Part shown: piece by piece, positions 35,066-47,222 of the stretch
How the letters are laid out: each line of letters begins with the position of its first letter
How positions within the stretch are numbered: the stretch's first letter is position 1
DNA from: Conus ventricosus
Taxonomy: Eukaryota; Mollusca; Gastropoda; Neogastropoda; Conidae
Length of the DNA: 64,000 nucleotides
Reading direction: 5' to 3'
NCBI GenBank assembly: GCA_018398815.1
Contig: CM031615.1
Span: 57,057,052 to 57,121,051, forward strand
The notes under the pieces: model-generated
Told to the model about the DNA's origin: nothing
The model's database searches: none
The model's input: only the letters and a program-made list of their open reading frames with translations
Made by a program: the position numbers and the translations under genes

Positions 35066-35660
35066 TTAACGGCCGTGCCATACGTCCCTGTTTCTGCTCG
35101 TCCCTGTTTCTGCTGTTTGTTTATGTGACCTACTTTGTCCTATTCAATTGCGCTTGATTCTGATAATATCTATTAATGTCAGTGTCTTGTGATTTTCATA
35201 ATTTCTGTTTCTTTCTATGATGAATCAAATACTTCTAACATGTAATTATCTGAAGTTACACAGATGCCCTTTGTTTTCAATATCCGTTTGCTCACAGTGT
35301 CTTTATTTCTTAGGAAAACTTTTTTTTTTCTCCTTGTGATACTGTACTTGCCTTTGATCTTTGACAGAATGTCTTCTATTAAAAATCTTTTACAGTTAAT
35401 TCCTACTTAATGTTGCTAGGGGCACCTCCCTATTTGTCCAAGGGTTCTTTAGCTTGTCCGAAGTGCATGGTGTGCCGTATGGGACATCCGATAAACGTCT
35501 CTCATGAAAGGCTGTATATCGGTTGTTTAAAAAACAACTTCCATTATGACATTTTCATTTAAGCTGGTAAACATGTAAGTATCATACCATGAAAAATGGC
35601 TCCATCCGATGAAATTTGTTGTTGAAATCGGTCCTGGAATCTTAGGAGCGTGGACAACAT
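35066..35660. other. Spacer before the 45-bp minisatellite
   Basis: T-rich sequence with no recognisable coding or mobile feature. Confidence 0.4.
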
Positions 35661-35756
35661 CTGCCGTCATGTTTGTCCATTGACAGCAAGTTGGAGTGAA
35701 CATTACTGCCATAATTGTGAAATGGCAGCAGGATAGTAAACAGTATTGTCGCATTC

Positions 35757-36725
35757 ATATCCCATGACAGCAGGTTACAGTGAACAGTATTACCATCATT
35801 ATTGTCGTATGACAGCAGGTTATAGTGTGATGTATTACCATCATTATTGTCCTATGACAGCAGGTTATAGTGTGATGTATTACCATCATTATTGTCCCAT
35901 GACAGCAGGTTATAGTGAACAGTATTACCATCATTATTGTCCTATGACAGCAGGTTACAGTGAACAGTATTACCATCATTATTGTCCTATGACAGCAGGT
36001 TATAGTGAACAGTATTACCATCATTATTGTCCCATGACAGCAGGTTACAGTGAACAGTATTACCATCATTATTGTCCCATGACAGCAGGTTACAGTGAAC
36101 AGTATTACCATCATTATTTTCCCATGACAGCAGATTATAGTGAACAGTATTGCCATCATTATTGTCCCATGACAGCAGGTTACAGTGAACAGTATTACCA
36201 TCATTATTGTCCTATGACAGCAGGTTCTAGTGTGATGTATTACCATCATTATTTTCCCATGACAGCAGATTATAGTGAACAGTATTGCCATCATTATTGT
36301 CCCATGACAGCAGGTTATAGTGAACAGTATTGCCATCATTATTGTCCCATGACAGCAGGTTATAGTGTGATGTATTACTATCGTTATTGTCCCATGACAG
36401 CAGATTATAGTGAACAGTATTACCATCATTGTCCTATGACAACAGGTTCTAGTGTAATGTACTTCCATCATTATTATCCCATGATTTGGAGTTTATAGTG
36501 AACAGTATTAACGTCGTTATTGACCCATGACAGCAGATTATAGTGAACAGTATCCCATCATTATTGTCCTTTGACAGCAGGTTCTAGTGTGATGTATTAC
36601 CATCATTATTGTCCCATGATAAGAGTTTATAGTGAACAGTATTTCCATCGTTATTGTCCCATGACAACAGGTTATAGAGAACAGTATTAACATTATTATT
36701 GTCCCAGGACAGCAGGTTATAGATG
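35757..36725 (+). repeat. 45-bp minisatellite, about 21 copies, open on both strands
   Basis: The unit runs CCTATGACAGCAGGTTATAG, then TGAACAGTATTACCATCATT, then ATTGT. Variants are AGTGTGATG for AGTGAACAG, TTTTC for TTGTC and a few point changes. Because 45 is a multiple of 3, one plus frame (35746-36498) and one minus frame (35755-36471) stay open. The plus frame gives 15-residue repeats of the type YHHYCPMTAGYSEQY. Two more decayed units lie at 35660-35750. I regard the frames as a by-product of the repeat, not as a gene. Confidence 0.95.
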
Positions 36726-36814
36726 GAGGTGTGTGTGTGTGTGGGGGGGGGGGGGGGGAGCTGTGACATACACTTGGGTTGTCTGTCCTCTTCAGTCTTC
36801 TGCTCTCGGTCATG

Positions 36815-39800
36815 TGCCAAGGGGTACAAGTATTGTACCCTGTCCGGTGCTTGGCATTGTCATACCAGGATGCCTCTGGGTCTGACAGTCTCCACTGTGG
36901 CCTGTAGAACGGTCTTGGACAGGGAATCGAGATGGTTATACCTGCTTGTGCGTCAGACGGTACTGTTACTATTCATGTTGTGCTGTGCAGAATGGTCTTT
37001 GAAGATGGTCGTGGCGAGCTACGTAGTTGCTTAAGTATATTCCAAAGATTTTTTTTTACTTCTTGAGACCAATTTAGGTTGTGAGGCTTGTCTGCCAGCG
37101 TTTTGTTTGCCCCTAGCCACATTGCCCAGGTTTTCGTTCGTGACATTCGAAAGCTTCATCAAAGTCGGAGATAAGTGGTAGTGTCGTCAGCAACTGTTTT
37201 ATCTTGATCGTTGTCTCTCATCTTTAGGTTTGATCCGAATTCTTTGATTTACTGTTTAGAATTTTGATGGCCAGTAGTTCCAGGGTTAATACGAATCCCG
37301 AAGGGGATAATGGACATCCCTGTCTGATGCCTCGTTCCATTGAGAAGGGCGCGAAAATCCAATTAAAATGGTTAATACAACTTTCAGATTACGATGTGAT
37401 TGTTTGAACCCAGTGAGTAAATTTAGGTAGAAAACTTAAGAGCTTCAGACTGTCCAGAAAAGACGATTACTGAAAGTAGGCCTGGTATAGTTGCAGTGTT
37501 TTTAATAAGGTCTTCGTCATTAAGGTATGAAATAACGCGATTTAGACTACCGGCTAACATTTTGGCAAGGATTTTGTAATCTGTGTAAACTCATTGGTCT
37601 CAAGTTTGTTAGATATTCACGTGTGAGGTTTTTTTTTTTACTTTGCGCAGAAGTGTGATAATGCCTCGTCGTTGTGTTTGTGAAGTGTGACCTACACTGT
37701 AGGAGTATTCAAATGATTGTAGCAAACGTGTTTCTCTCTTTTGTACAAACCACTTTGTAGCATTCTGTTAATCCATCACATCCTGGTGCAGACCATTTCT
37801 TCATCTCTTTAAGTGCTTCAGCTGCGCCTGTCTTACTAATGCTTCCTTCGCATAGTGTTTTTTCTTCATTTAGTACTGGGTGTCGCGTTTGCTGTATGTA
37901 CGATTGATCTTCATTGTGTAGATCATTAACGCGTTTAACAAGTGATTTATAAAAATCGTGCTGCTCTTCCAGAATACTATTTGTTCCTTTAAATTCCATC
38001 CCATCGTTAGTAAATATCGACGTGATTGTATTACTTACAGCGTTTATTCTTTTCCATGGCAAAGAGAAACGCAGAATTTTTTCTCCCTCCTCAATAAATT
38101 TTGCGCGTGAGCGTAGGCCTATCTGTGCACCGGTGTGCGTGTGTTGAGGTTGTGATTTCTAGTTATGCTTTGATTCTGTTTTTGTTCCCGCTTCTAATTG
38201 TTGTTTATCTGGATTCGTTCCTAACGGCTTTTCTGTTTCGTTGAGTATTTTTGCACAGTGCTATTTCTTTCCTGTGCCTGTTTAGAGCTTTGCGTCTAGT
38301 GTATTATATTTTGTGCTCTCTAATTTTTATTTTGATGAGCTCCTTTTTTGTGGGAGATAGGCTTGAGATGGGTTCGTGGGGAGATATGTTGAGAGGGGTT
38401 CGTGGGGAGATAGGTTTGAGAGGTTTGCGTCTGTTTGTTGTAAGGCGTTGTTAATTTCGTTTTCGTAGATATACTTTGAGTGGACTGTTATTAAATTTCC
38501 ACTATGACGGACCTCTTGCGAAGTTGTGGAATTTCAGTGTGGTATCTACGGTTCTGTGATCTGTGAGTGGTACTGACAGAATGTCTGAGCTGTCCACATG
38601 GCTATAAGTGATGAAGTAGCAAACATGTCTATTCGTCTTGCAATGAATGGGTTATTGCTATGCCAGGTATGTTTTTGTTACCTCGTGTCGTGATCTCCAA
38701 ATATCTTGAAAATGTGTCTTTATTAGAAGTTGATTAAAAGCCTCTGCTTCCCTGATCTTATGTTTTCTCATGATATTATATCACTTGTATTATCTTTTTC
38801 CCCCTTTGTTTATCTTAGACCGCATTTAAATCGCCCATCACCAGTGTGTCTGCTTTGTCTGGTCCTACTTCATCAATATTTTTTCCTAGTCAAATAAAAA
38901 TTGAATTTCCCCCCAAATAATTGGATGGTGCATTATTCGTTAATAAAGGACGGTTTCCTGGCAGGCTTTTTGATTTGAACAACAGTTACTCTTGATCTTC
39001 ATACGCCTTATGCATGACTTTCTGACTAACAAGAATTATTTGACCTAATCTATGGTATGTGCCTTTGGCAAAAATAACTTCCCTCCTCAGTGCAGTTCTA
39101 ACTGATCTGCTTCTTTAGTTGTAACGTGCGTTTCCTGTGATGCTATCACATCATAGTTTCCTTTTCTTGCATAGTTAAATGTGCAGTGTCTTTTTTCCCC
39201 CTCATTTTTTCAGTCCTCTGGTGTTTACAGTTATCGCACGTAGCTGATCCACATTGTTTACAGGGTGTTGAAATCGTGATCAGTTTTATACATTGTTTAC
39301 AGGGTGTTGAAATCGTGATCAGTTTTATTGCCATGGGCGTGGCCTTCCAGCATGCACTGAAAGTAGGATTGAATCTTAATGCCATACAGCACACCTCTAA
39401 AGGTCGTGGGACGATCGCGTGCCGCTGGAGAAGAGCGCGTGGCACACGTGCGCTTTTGGTACGAAAACACATGGCTCACACACATGAGCCACCTGGCCTT
39501 TCCAGCAAAGTCTGTATATACCTTTAGCTTGATGTAACGTGGTATAGTGCTGAGCTCTTCGCCGTCACTCTCAGCTGACGTGTCTGCTGGCGCGTTGTTT
39601 GAAGACGACTCACGCGTGTGTTCAGTCTGAGGAGTCATCTGACAAATGGGGTAACTGGCCTTGTGCCCTACCGCTGGCATCCTGTCCCGTTCGTCCATCA
39701 GCCGTGATCTGCATTTGATACTTTAGTTTTTTCCCCAACTCTCAATAAAGGGATGTTGCTAATAATTAGCTTGGTGGCTAGAGTTTCTTTTCTCTACGCC

Positions 39801-40230
39801 AGATTTATCTTTAATTACAAATGGGTTTTTGTCCTTTGGTTGTACCAGCAACCCACGTGATTGGGTTGTACAGCCTCCACAAACCCCGATTCGCTGAGCC
39901 CCTTCAATCATCTCAAACCAAGAGCACTTTTCTGCTGTAGCACAAATTTCACTCAGAGTATTCGCTGACACGCTGCGGGTAAATGTTTGTTTAGCGGAAA
40001 CACCAGCGGTAAGTGGATTGGAACCGGTGCCGCCATGCCTGGTATTCGGCGGTGTGGGGGAACACAATCACATCGCGCCTTTACTGCTTCTTCCGCACAG
40101 TACTTGCGTGTGATATTGCACAGTAATTGCCCCTGCTGCACTGCAATTTGATGTAGGCTGTATCAGCTAACGGCGATAACTTGTTCTGTTTGATTACACA
40201 CGATAAAGGCAGACTAAACGTTCAGTGTCT
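36815..40230 (-). mobile_element. Degenerate L1/Tx1-like LINE with ORF1 and ORF2 remnants
   Basis: From right to left on the minus strand, an ORF1-like region (40200-39150) contains CAEEAVKARCDCVPP, NPLTAGVSAKQTFTRSVSAN and a CKQCGSATCDNCKHQRTEK cysteine cluster. ORF2 follows with ASQETHVTTKE, LVMGDLNAV, HFQDIWRSRHEV and WKFNNSPLK. Next come the RT blocks AAEALKEMKKWSAPGCDGLT (37860-37780), ERGIRQGCPLSP (about 37345) and VADDTTTYL with the ADD codons at 37183-37191. Multiple stops and shifts make it inactive. It abuts the 45-bp minisatellite. Confidence 0.72.
39251..39328 (+). repeat. Two-copy 39-bp tandem duplication
   Basis: The unit ACATTGTTTACAGGGTGTTG and the next 19 bases is repeated exactly once. 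It duplicates 13 codons, including the CKQC motif, in the ORF1-like frame. Confidence 0.95.
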
Positions 40231-40284
40231 ACTCGACATCGAGTTGAACCCCGGCCGCCTCTGTAATATATCTTGAGTTACGTA

Positions 40285-42936
40285 AAGAATATTTATTCTA
40301 AAAAGATCATCCCTGACGCTGTCGTTCCTCCTATTACGGTGCATGACGTTTATGTCTATCTTACACATCTCAAACAGAAAGGCACACGTGGTCTTGATTT
40401 AGATGGTAAGATTCTTAAATCATGTGCTCCTATCGTCATAGATCCTTAACTTATTGTACGATCTCTGCATTGACAAAATCTATCTTCCTGATAATCTTAA
40501 GCAAGCCAAAATCATTCCTTTCTATATAAATCGGGAGATGAAGCTAATCCATCAAATTACAGACCTATTTCAATATTATCCGCTCTGTCAAAACCTTTGG
40601 AAAATAATAATAATAATAATAAATAATGGTTTCTTATATAGCGCTTAATCAAACGAATTTCTCTAAGCGCTTTACAAATCATACTACATTCACCCTTCTC
40701 ATATACAATAATACACCTTACACCCAGCTACAAATACTATTACTACAATAACTAACAAATCCTTATCCTACGAGTGATATTCACTTATTTTTCAAATATC
40801 ACTACAAAGCTTAATCCTATAACGTTCAATCATACAACAAATACATATAATAGAACATACACATACAGTACATTTGAAAAAGGCCCAGACGGCTGTGAGA
40901 TAGGTTGTACCCCCCCCCCTCCCCCACACAGACACAGCATTGACTAATTATGAGAAACAGATGGGTTTTAAGTTTAGACTTGAAAGAAGAGATAGAATCT
41001 GAATGTCTGAGAGAGTCTGGCAGTCTGTTCCACGTCGCTGGAGCTTGAAAAGAGAAAGATCTTTCACCAGTAGTAGTCCTGAAGCGAGTCATTCGTAGAA
41101 GGCAGTCGTCAGCACAGGAGCGTAGTTGTCGAGAGGGGGTGTAGATTTTACGGAGATCTGAGAGATAAGAAGTACATTTCAAGAGAGCAGAGGAAGTGAG
41201 TTGAGATTTTGTACGAGATACGGTTTGAGACAGATAGCCAGTGAAGAGTGAAGTAGAGGCGAAATGTGATCATATTTTCCTGCTCTACAGACGACTCGGT
41301 TGCATGATTTTGATTCGCTGTAATCTTTCTATCAGGTATTTTGGAAGGCCGGCCAAAAGTGAGTTGTAGTAATCTATTCTAGATAAGACAACTGCACAAA
41401 TGAGAGCTTTTGTAGCATCTGTAGAGAGAAGGTGACGTACGGAGCTGATTCTTCTTAGTTCTAAATAGGCAATCTTGCAAATATTTGAAACCTGTTTCTC
41501 AAAGAAAAGGGACTGGTCAAGAATGACCCCTAGACTGCGGACAGAGGCGGAGACAGAGACAGTACAGTCATTGATAGTGACAGTTGAAGGCAGAGAAGGA
41601 TGGTTGGGTTGTTTTGTCACGAACATGAGTTCCGTCTTGTCGTCGTTTAGTTGTAGTTTGTTGGTGTCATCCAGTCCTTCAGGTCAGCAATGCATCCCCG
41701 CTTCCGAGAAATCAGTGAGTCAATTTCAGCAATGGGAGCCGACTGATGAAGTTGAGTATCGTCAGCAAAGCTCTCATGCGACATGGCGTGACCACTGATG
41801 ACGTCAGACAGGACTAGCATACAGCACAAAAAGGACTAGCCCCAGTGCAGAACCCTGAGGCACACCGTACCTGTACAGATCGTCGATTTTCGACGTCAGT
41901 GACCATAATTTGCTGCTACGAAAGCTGGCCTTGTATAGACTTTCCGATCAAGCCTTTCTCTTATCTTTTCTTTCTAACCGTCATCAGGTTTTCGGGGTAA
42001 CCAACAATCCAAATTCCAGACAAAAATTGATGTTCCCCAAGGATCCGTTCTCGGTCACTTTTTCCCACTCTGTATATCAAATATCATCCCTTAAACATTT
42101 CGGAAGGCCTATGTGAACTATTTGCAGGTGATACGTCTGTTCATTCGAGCCATGCTTTTTTGAAGCAGTTATTCACGACTCTACAGAACTGTGTTGACCA
42201 CGTGATTGACTGAGCTGAATCACATGTCCTTGAGCGACCAAACTCAACAGGACAATAACTATACGACAAAAAGACATGAAAAAAATAGCTTCAAGTCTGC
42301 ATTCTGTACACATGGGTAATACAGTCATTCATGAAGTAGATACTCACAAAGTTCTAGGAGTTGCTATCGACAGTAATCTTTCCTGGTCACCTCGTATCGA
42401 CAGTTTATGCAAATTTTTCCGAAAGTTATTTCAGCTGTTAAAACTTAAGAATGTTGTTACAGCACGAAAGAAATTCTTCCATGCATTTATTTCATCATCT
42501 GTCGCTTATGCGTCTGCACTCTATGATCTATGTAGTGCAGACACATTAAAATATACAGAATCTATATACGCTCTCAAGTTTGTATTTTTAAAATATATTA
42601 GTTTGACAATTGTAGAATTACGTAACACAGGATATCCTTCCATTATCATATTAAATACAGTATAACAGAGCAGTGGTGATGTATTGAATAATGAATAGCT
42701 TTGCTGCTCCACACTTACCACACGATTTCCGCGAAATCAGCCGACATACACAGATAGTAATTATAATGAGAAAAACCAGAATTGATCTCTTTAAGACAAG
42801 CCTCGCCTACTCAGGAGGGGCCCTTTGGAACTCCTTACCAAAATACATCAAAGATGAAAATATTAGTTCGTTTGCATCGGTTTATAAAACATTTCTATTT
42901 CAGATACTAAAAACGGCAAGATACACTACATATTAG
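40285..42936 (+). mobile_element. LINE reverse transcriptase interrupted by another LINE
   Basis: The left part (40285-40603) gives KQKGTRGLDLDGKILK, YLPDNLKQAKIIPF and SNYRPISILSALSKPLEK across frame breaks. The right part (about 41890-42936) continues with SDHNLLLRKLALYRLSDQA and the ASLPQGS-like RT block. After that come HKVLGVAIDSNLSWSPRID and WNSLPKYIKDENISSF, and a stop near 42936. About 60 expected residues between the parts are absent, so the inserted LINE (40604-41885) seems to have removed some target DNA. It is similar in type to the fragment at 51300-52420. Confidence 0.72.
40604..41885 (-). mobile_element. L2-like LINE fragment (RT C-terminal half and 3' tail)
   Basis: On the minus strand it begins with YGVPQGSALG, has SFADDTQLHQ (FADD at about 41758-41769) and continues with LNDDKTELMFVTKQ, RSLGVILDQSL and RIDYYNSLLAGLP. 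The end is TPSRQLRSCADDCLL...FSFQAPATWNRLPDSLR. The 3' end has the AAGCGCTTTACAAA/TATATAGCGC words and a (ATT)n tail at 40606-40625. It is 5' truncated and inserted in the opposite orientation into another LINE. Confidence 0.8.
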
Positions 42937-43100
42937 ATGTTAGGTTGTTCTTCCCCAAGCCCAATGATACAAAACAAAGAATGTAGCAGACATTGTGACT
43001 TAATTTAATGTTTAAACGAAAGTACATTTTTTCTCTGTCTTTATTCTTTTTTTTTTTGTCACCAGATCGATCCCTCCATCGCCTCCCCCCACTTCCCATG

Positions 43101-43113
43101 CTGTGCGCGCGCA

Positions 43114-43150
<37 letters not shown>

Positions 43151-43205
43151 GCGCGTGCGCGTGTTCGTGTGTGTGTGTGTGCTTGTGCGCACGCGCGCGT
43201 ACGTA
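43101..43205 (+). repeat. Alternating (GT)n/(GC)n tract
   Basis: GT repeats mixed with GC-alternating words, ending in ATGCATGCATG. Confidence 0.9.
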
Positions 43206-43251
43206 AGTGTGCATGCATGCATGATTCTGTAATTTGCTTTTGAATTATCAG

Positions 43252-43875
43252 TGTTTTCCTTTTCAGTCTGCATGTCGACTAGTGTGTTCCTTTTCAGTCT
43301 GCATGTCGACTAGTGTTTTCCTTTTCAGTCTGCATGTCGACTAGTGTTTTCCTTTTCAGTCTGCATGTCGACTAGTGTGTTCCTTTTCAGTCTGCATGTC
43401 GACTAGTGTTTTCCTTTTCAGTCTGCATGTCGACTAGTGTTTTCCTTTTCAGTCTGCATGCGACTAGTGTTTTCCTTTTCAGTCTGCATGTCGACTAGTG
43501 TGTTCCTTTTCAGTCTGCATGTCGACTAGTGTTTTCCTTTTCAGTCTGCATGTCGACTAGTGTTTTCCTTTTCAGTCTGCATGTCGACTAGTGTTTTCCT
43601 TTTCAGTCTGCATGTCGACTAGTGTTTTCCTTTTCAGTCTGCATGTCGACTAGTGTTTTCCTTTTCAGTCTGCATGTCGACTAGTGTTTTCCTTTTCAGT
43701 CTGCATGTCGACTAGTGTTTTCCTTTTCAGTCTGCATGTCGACTAGTGTGTTCCTTTTCAGTCTGCATGTCGACTAGTGTTTTCCTTTTCAGTCTGCATG
43801 TCGACTAGTGTTTTCCTTTTCAGTCTGCATGTCGACTAGTGTATTCCTTTTCAGTCTGCATGTCGACTGGTGTAT
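43252..43875 (+). repeat. 31-bp minisatellite, about 20 copies
   Basis: The unit is TGTTTTCCTTTTCAGTCTGC followed by ATGTCGACTAG. Differences are mainly TGTGTTCC for TGTTTTCC and one unit lacking a T. Each unit contains TTTTCCTTTTCAG, a good match to a 3' splice acceptor. The last units grade into TGGTGTATTC variants. Confidence 0.97.
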
Positions 43876-43954
43876 TCGCTTCTCTCCCTTGTTCCTGCTA
43901 TATCGACTTTCGTGTTTTCCATGTGCTTCTCCGAAGTATTTACGCACGCATGCG

Positions 43955-43960
43955 CACGCG

Positions 43961-43994
<34 letters not shown>
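43955..43994 (+). repeat. (GC)/(CA)n tract
   Basis: GCGCACGCGCGC followed by about 13 CA dinucleotides. Confidence 0.9.
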
Positions 43995-44657
43995 GGGACG
44001 CAGAAACTTCAGTTCTATGTGGCCTTCCGCTGACAATGTCTAGTGTGTTTCAATCTCAGTTATAAGACTGGATGGAGTCTGGCATTGTTGACCATTTATC
44101 TTATTAAATCTCATCCACACGGTAGATATTTGACTCCCCTCCCCTCCCTTCCCAACTTCTTTTTTTTAAATTTCCAACTCGTAAAAGTTTAAATCTTGAA
44201 ATTTTGTTCTAGATGTTATTATGGTTCAGCGTCTTATTTGCGCGTAGAGCAAGGCTTTTTCATTCCGCCCTGCCTTCTCTCCCTTCCCCTTCCTCCCCTT
44301 TAACCGTTCCACATACTCCCACAAGCTGTTCGACTCATGAGTAATAACGGGTCAGCCTGTTCCGTAGTCTGACGATCGTTGCATTCCCGTGCATTGCATA
44401 CACATGGTGGCCAAATAGTCATGTTTTTCATTTGCCCGAGGGAAGGATGGTGGGCATCTTATCATTTCAGCCTGGCGTGCAGTGTTTTTTTTTTTTCGAA
44501 ATGAGCGCACCCCCACACAGTAAGGAGTGAGAAGGTAAGGGGGGTGGGGGGGGGGGGGGGGGGAGCATGCGGATGCAGAAATGAACGTATATCTGTGCAC
44601 TGTTTTGTTACTGTGTGTTGCGCTCATGAAACGGAACTCATTATTTTCTGTTTGCAG

Positions 44658-44738
44658 ATTACACGAAACAGTTCAGGATTTCTCCGCCCGGAAGACGCAA
44701 ACCAACGCGCTCATAGACAGTATTTCACGTTTGCGCCG
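44658..44738 (+). other. Candidate 81-nt exon ahead of a degenerate repeat array
   Basis: The acceptor TTTTCTGTTTGCAG is strong and the possible donor is GCGCCG|GTAAGA. The 27 codons are open: ITRNSSGFLRPEDANQRAHR then QYFTFAP. No family is recognised. The frame stays open for a further stretch through the repeats, so this may be a longer 3' exon instead. Confidence 0.35.
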
Positions 44739-45225
44739 GTAAGACGTATTAACGAGGGAGTGACACCAGATTTGGCTTGTAGATCTCGTTTCTGGAAGAC
44801 GTACCAACGAGTAAGACAAAATTTGGCTTGTGGACCTTATGCCTGGCAGACGTACCAACGAATAGAGACAAAATTTGGTGTGTTGACGTCAGACCTGAAA
44901 GACACACCAAGGAATGAGAGAGAGACAAAGCTTGATTTGTGGACATCATACTTCTGCCTGAAAGACGTACCAGCGAGTGAGAAACAAAATTTGGCTTGTG
45001 GATCTCGGTCCTGGAAGACGTACCAACGAGTAAGAGAGAGACAACATTTGGCTTGGGACTTGATTCTTGTGCCTGAACGACGTACCAATGGGTGAGAAAC
45101 AAAATTTGGTTATGAACCTCGGTCCTGGAAAACATACTAACGAGGAGAAGAGAGAGAGAGACAGAATTTGGATTGTGGTCTTAAGTCCTGTGCCTGGAAG
45201 TAACGCACCAGTGCGAGACAAAAAC
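44739..45225 (+). repeat. Degenerate tandem array, about nine units of 50-65 bp
   Basis: Each unit starts GACGTACCAACGAGT, has AGACAAAATTTGGCTTGTGG in the middle and ends TCCTGGAA or GCCTGAAA. Unit length varies with the number of inserted GAGA words. One plus frame remains open to 45095. Confidence 0.9.
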
Positions 45226-46323
45226 TCGTCGCCTTGAAGACTACCGGAATTGTTCCTGCCAGATTCACAGAAGCCGCGGCCCACTGACGCAGGTTCAACG
45301 CCCGGACCAACGACCTACGCCCTCCGACCTACTACCTGCAACCGGTCCCGTTGTAACGACAGCTCCACGTCAGCATGCGGACCCCCTGAAGGACTGACCA
45401 GCACGGTGAGAGCGGCGGTCGGCAGGGTGGTGTCCGGCGCCCCTTCCGCCGCTCTGATGGTCCTCCGGCTGTGGCTGGACCCCGTGCACCACCACGGGGT
45501 CGTCCCCCTGTGGGCGACTGTGGGCGACACGTAGCAGGCGGGTGGGTCGGGTTGTCGGCGTCCTCAACCGCTGGGGCACCGCGGCGAGCGGGCACCTCGG
45601 GCACGTGGGCACCATGGCGACCGTGGCGTTGGTCTGGTGGTTGCTGGAGATGTTGCTGCCTTAGGGGGGATGTGTGTGTGTGTGTGTTGGGGGGGGGGGG
45701 GGGGGAGGGGTGGGTTGGCGTGGCGGCGGTGGGGGGAGGGAGTGGAAGTGGGCGAGCTATATAGTGCAAGTCCCCGTTGATCGTTGATTGTTCACGAGTT
45801 CGAGGAAAGTTTATTTTTTGTTTTTGTTTTTGGTTTCTTTTCATTGGTCGAGATGATTAATGTCGTAAGACAGGATTGTGGTCCCGACGTCTAATTTTTC
45901 ACCGTCTTCGAAGTCGATCAGGTTATTATGGCATAGGATAAATTCCGCGCAAGATACAGTTAAATCACTTGTGTTTTGCTGATGGGTTTTCCGGTTACGG
46001 CAGCGTTCATCATCTATGAGGTTTTCTTTGCTTGGAAAGAGAAACCAGATATCATTTTTCAGCTGTAGTTTGTTTCGGTTTCAGTCTCATCAAATTAGTG
46101 TGACTGCGTGCAGACAAATCCATATACGCTACTCCACGTCTGCTTAGCTGCGATATCAGTAAAGCGCAGGATTTACAGCTGACGGATAAATGAATCGATA
46201 ATCAAGTTCAAAGAATTTAAGATGAGGGTGTCGTGGATACGATCTAGCAGATGTGGGACCAGTGTATCGGCCCATCACGCTGGTCAGACCTTGGGTGCCT
46301 ACCTAACATTGTCCACGCCATTA

Positions 46324-46358
<35 letters not shown>

Positions 46359-46890
46359 AGGGAGAGAGAGCATGACTAGATGGGCAAAAACTGCATGAAT
46401 AATGATGATGATGAAGATAATGATAATATTAGTAAATACTGATAATATTGATACCACCACCAACAGAATAATGGAAAAAAGCGAGTTAAGCATGGAAAAG
46501 TAGTAAAATTACGAGACATATTGCTTAAAAGTTAAGACAAAAGTAAGACAAGACCCGAAAAGTCACTTTCGTATAATTCATCCAATCAATGGACGAACAC
46601 ACTGACCACCACTCCTCACCCCCACCACCCTCCATCCCTCGACCACAGCACGTGGAATACGTGTCACGCGCAGTCACGCATTCCCTCTACCACCACTACT
46701 ATATGCGAACACATGTGCCCTTTGGGTCGTGCACAAGACGACCACCTACTCTCCATCCACCCACACCCACGGGTATCCAACGTCCACTGTTACAAACCTA
46801 GGGTACCCATGAATCTGAAGTACCCAGTGTTGTTTATTTCACCACATAACATAACCCGTTAAAACCAATCTTATAAGCGCACTGTCAAAC
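45226..46890. other. Non-coding stretch, GC-rich then AT-rich
   Basis: The part at 45240-45660 is GC-rich with open frames on both strands but no recognisable domain. It is followed by a G run (45688-45712), a (TG)n tract at 46327-46358 and otherwise unremarkable sequence. Confidence 0.4.
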
Positions 46891-46969
46891 GAGAAATACA
46901 TGCAGTTAGATGCTCCTAAACAAAGACAAAAAAAACTCAAACACAGGAACACACGCACAGAGACACAGA

Positions 46970-47186
46970 CAAACATGCACGCGCCAGCACGCGCGCGCAC
47001 TCACGTGTACGTGTACGAGTGTGCACATGCCTGCACAGAAACGCACACACACACACACATACACAATACACATAGTGTGTACGAGCGTGCACATACCTGC
47101 ACAACGCACACGCACACACACAGACACACACACGTACGTGTACGAGCGTGCACATACAGGCACAGAAAACGCACACACACACACAC

Positions 47187-47221
<35 letters not shown>

Positions 47222-47222
47222 C
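46970..47222 (+). repeat. Compound (CA)n array with GTACGAG-containing higher-order unit
   Basis: CA tracts are separated by three copies of a segment with GTACGAGCGTGCACATACCTG. This forms a 60-70 bp higher-order repeat that ends in a pure CA tract. Confidence 0.85.

Noticed and set aside
35746..36498. Secreted Tyr/His-rich repeat protein
   Set aside because: No start context, signal peptide or exon structure is evident, and the opposite strand is equally open because the unit length is a multiple of three.
43252..43875. CRISPR-like array
   Set aside because: The 31-bp units follow each other without unique spacers and the genome is eukaryotic; it is a minisatellite.
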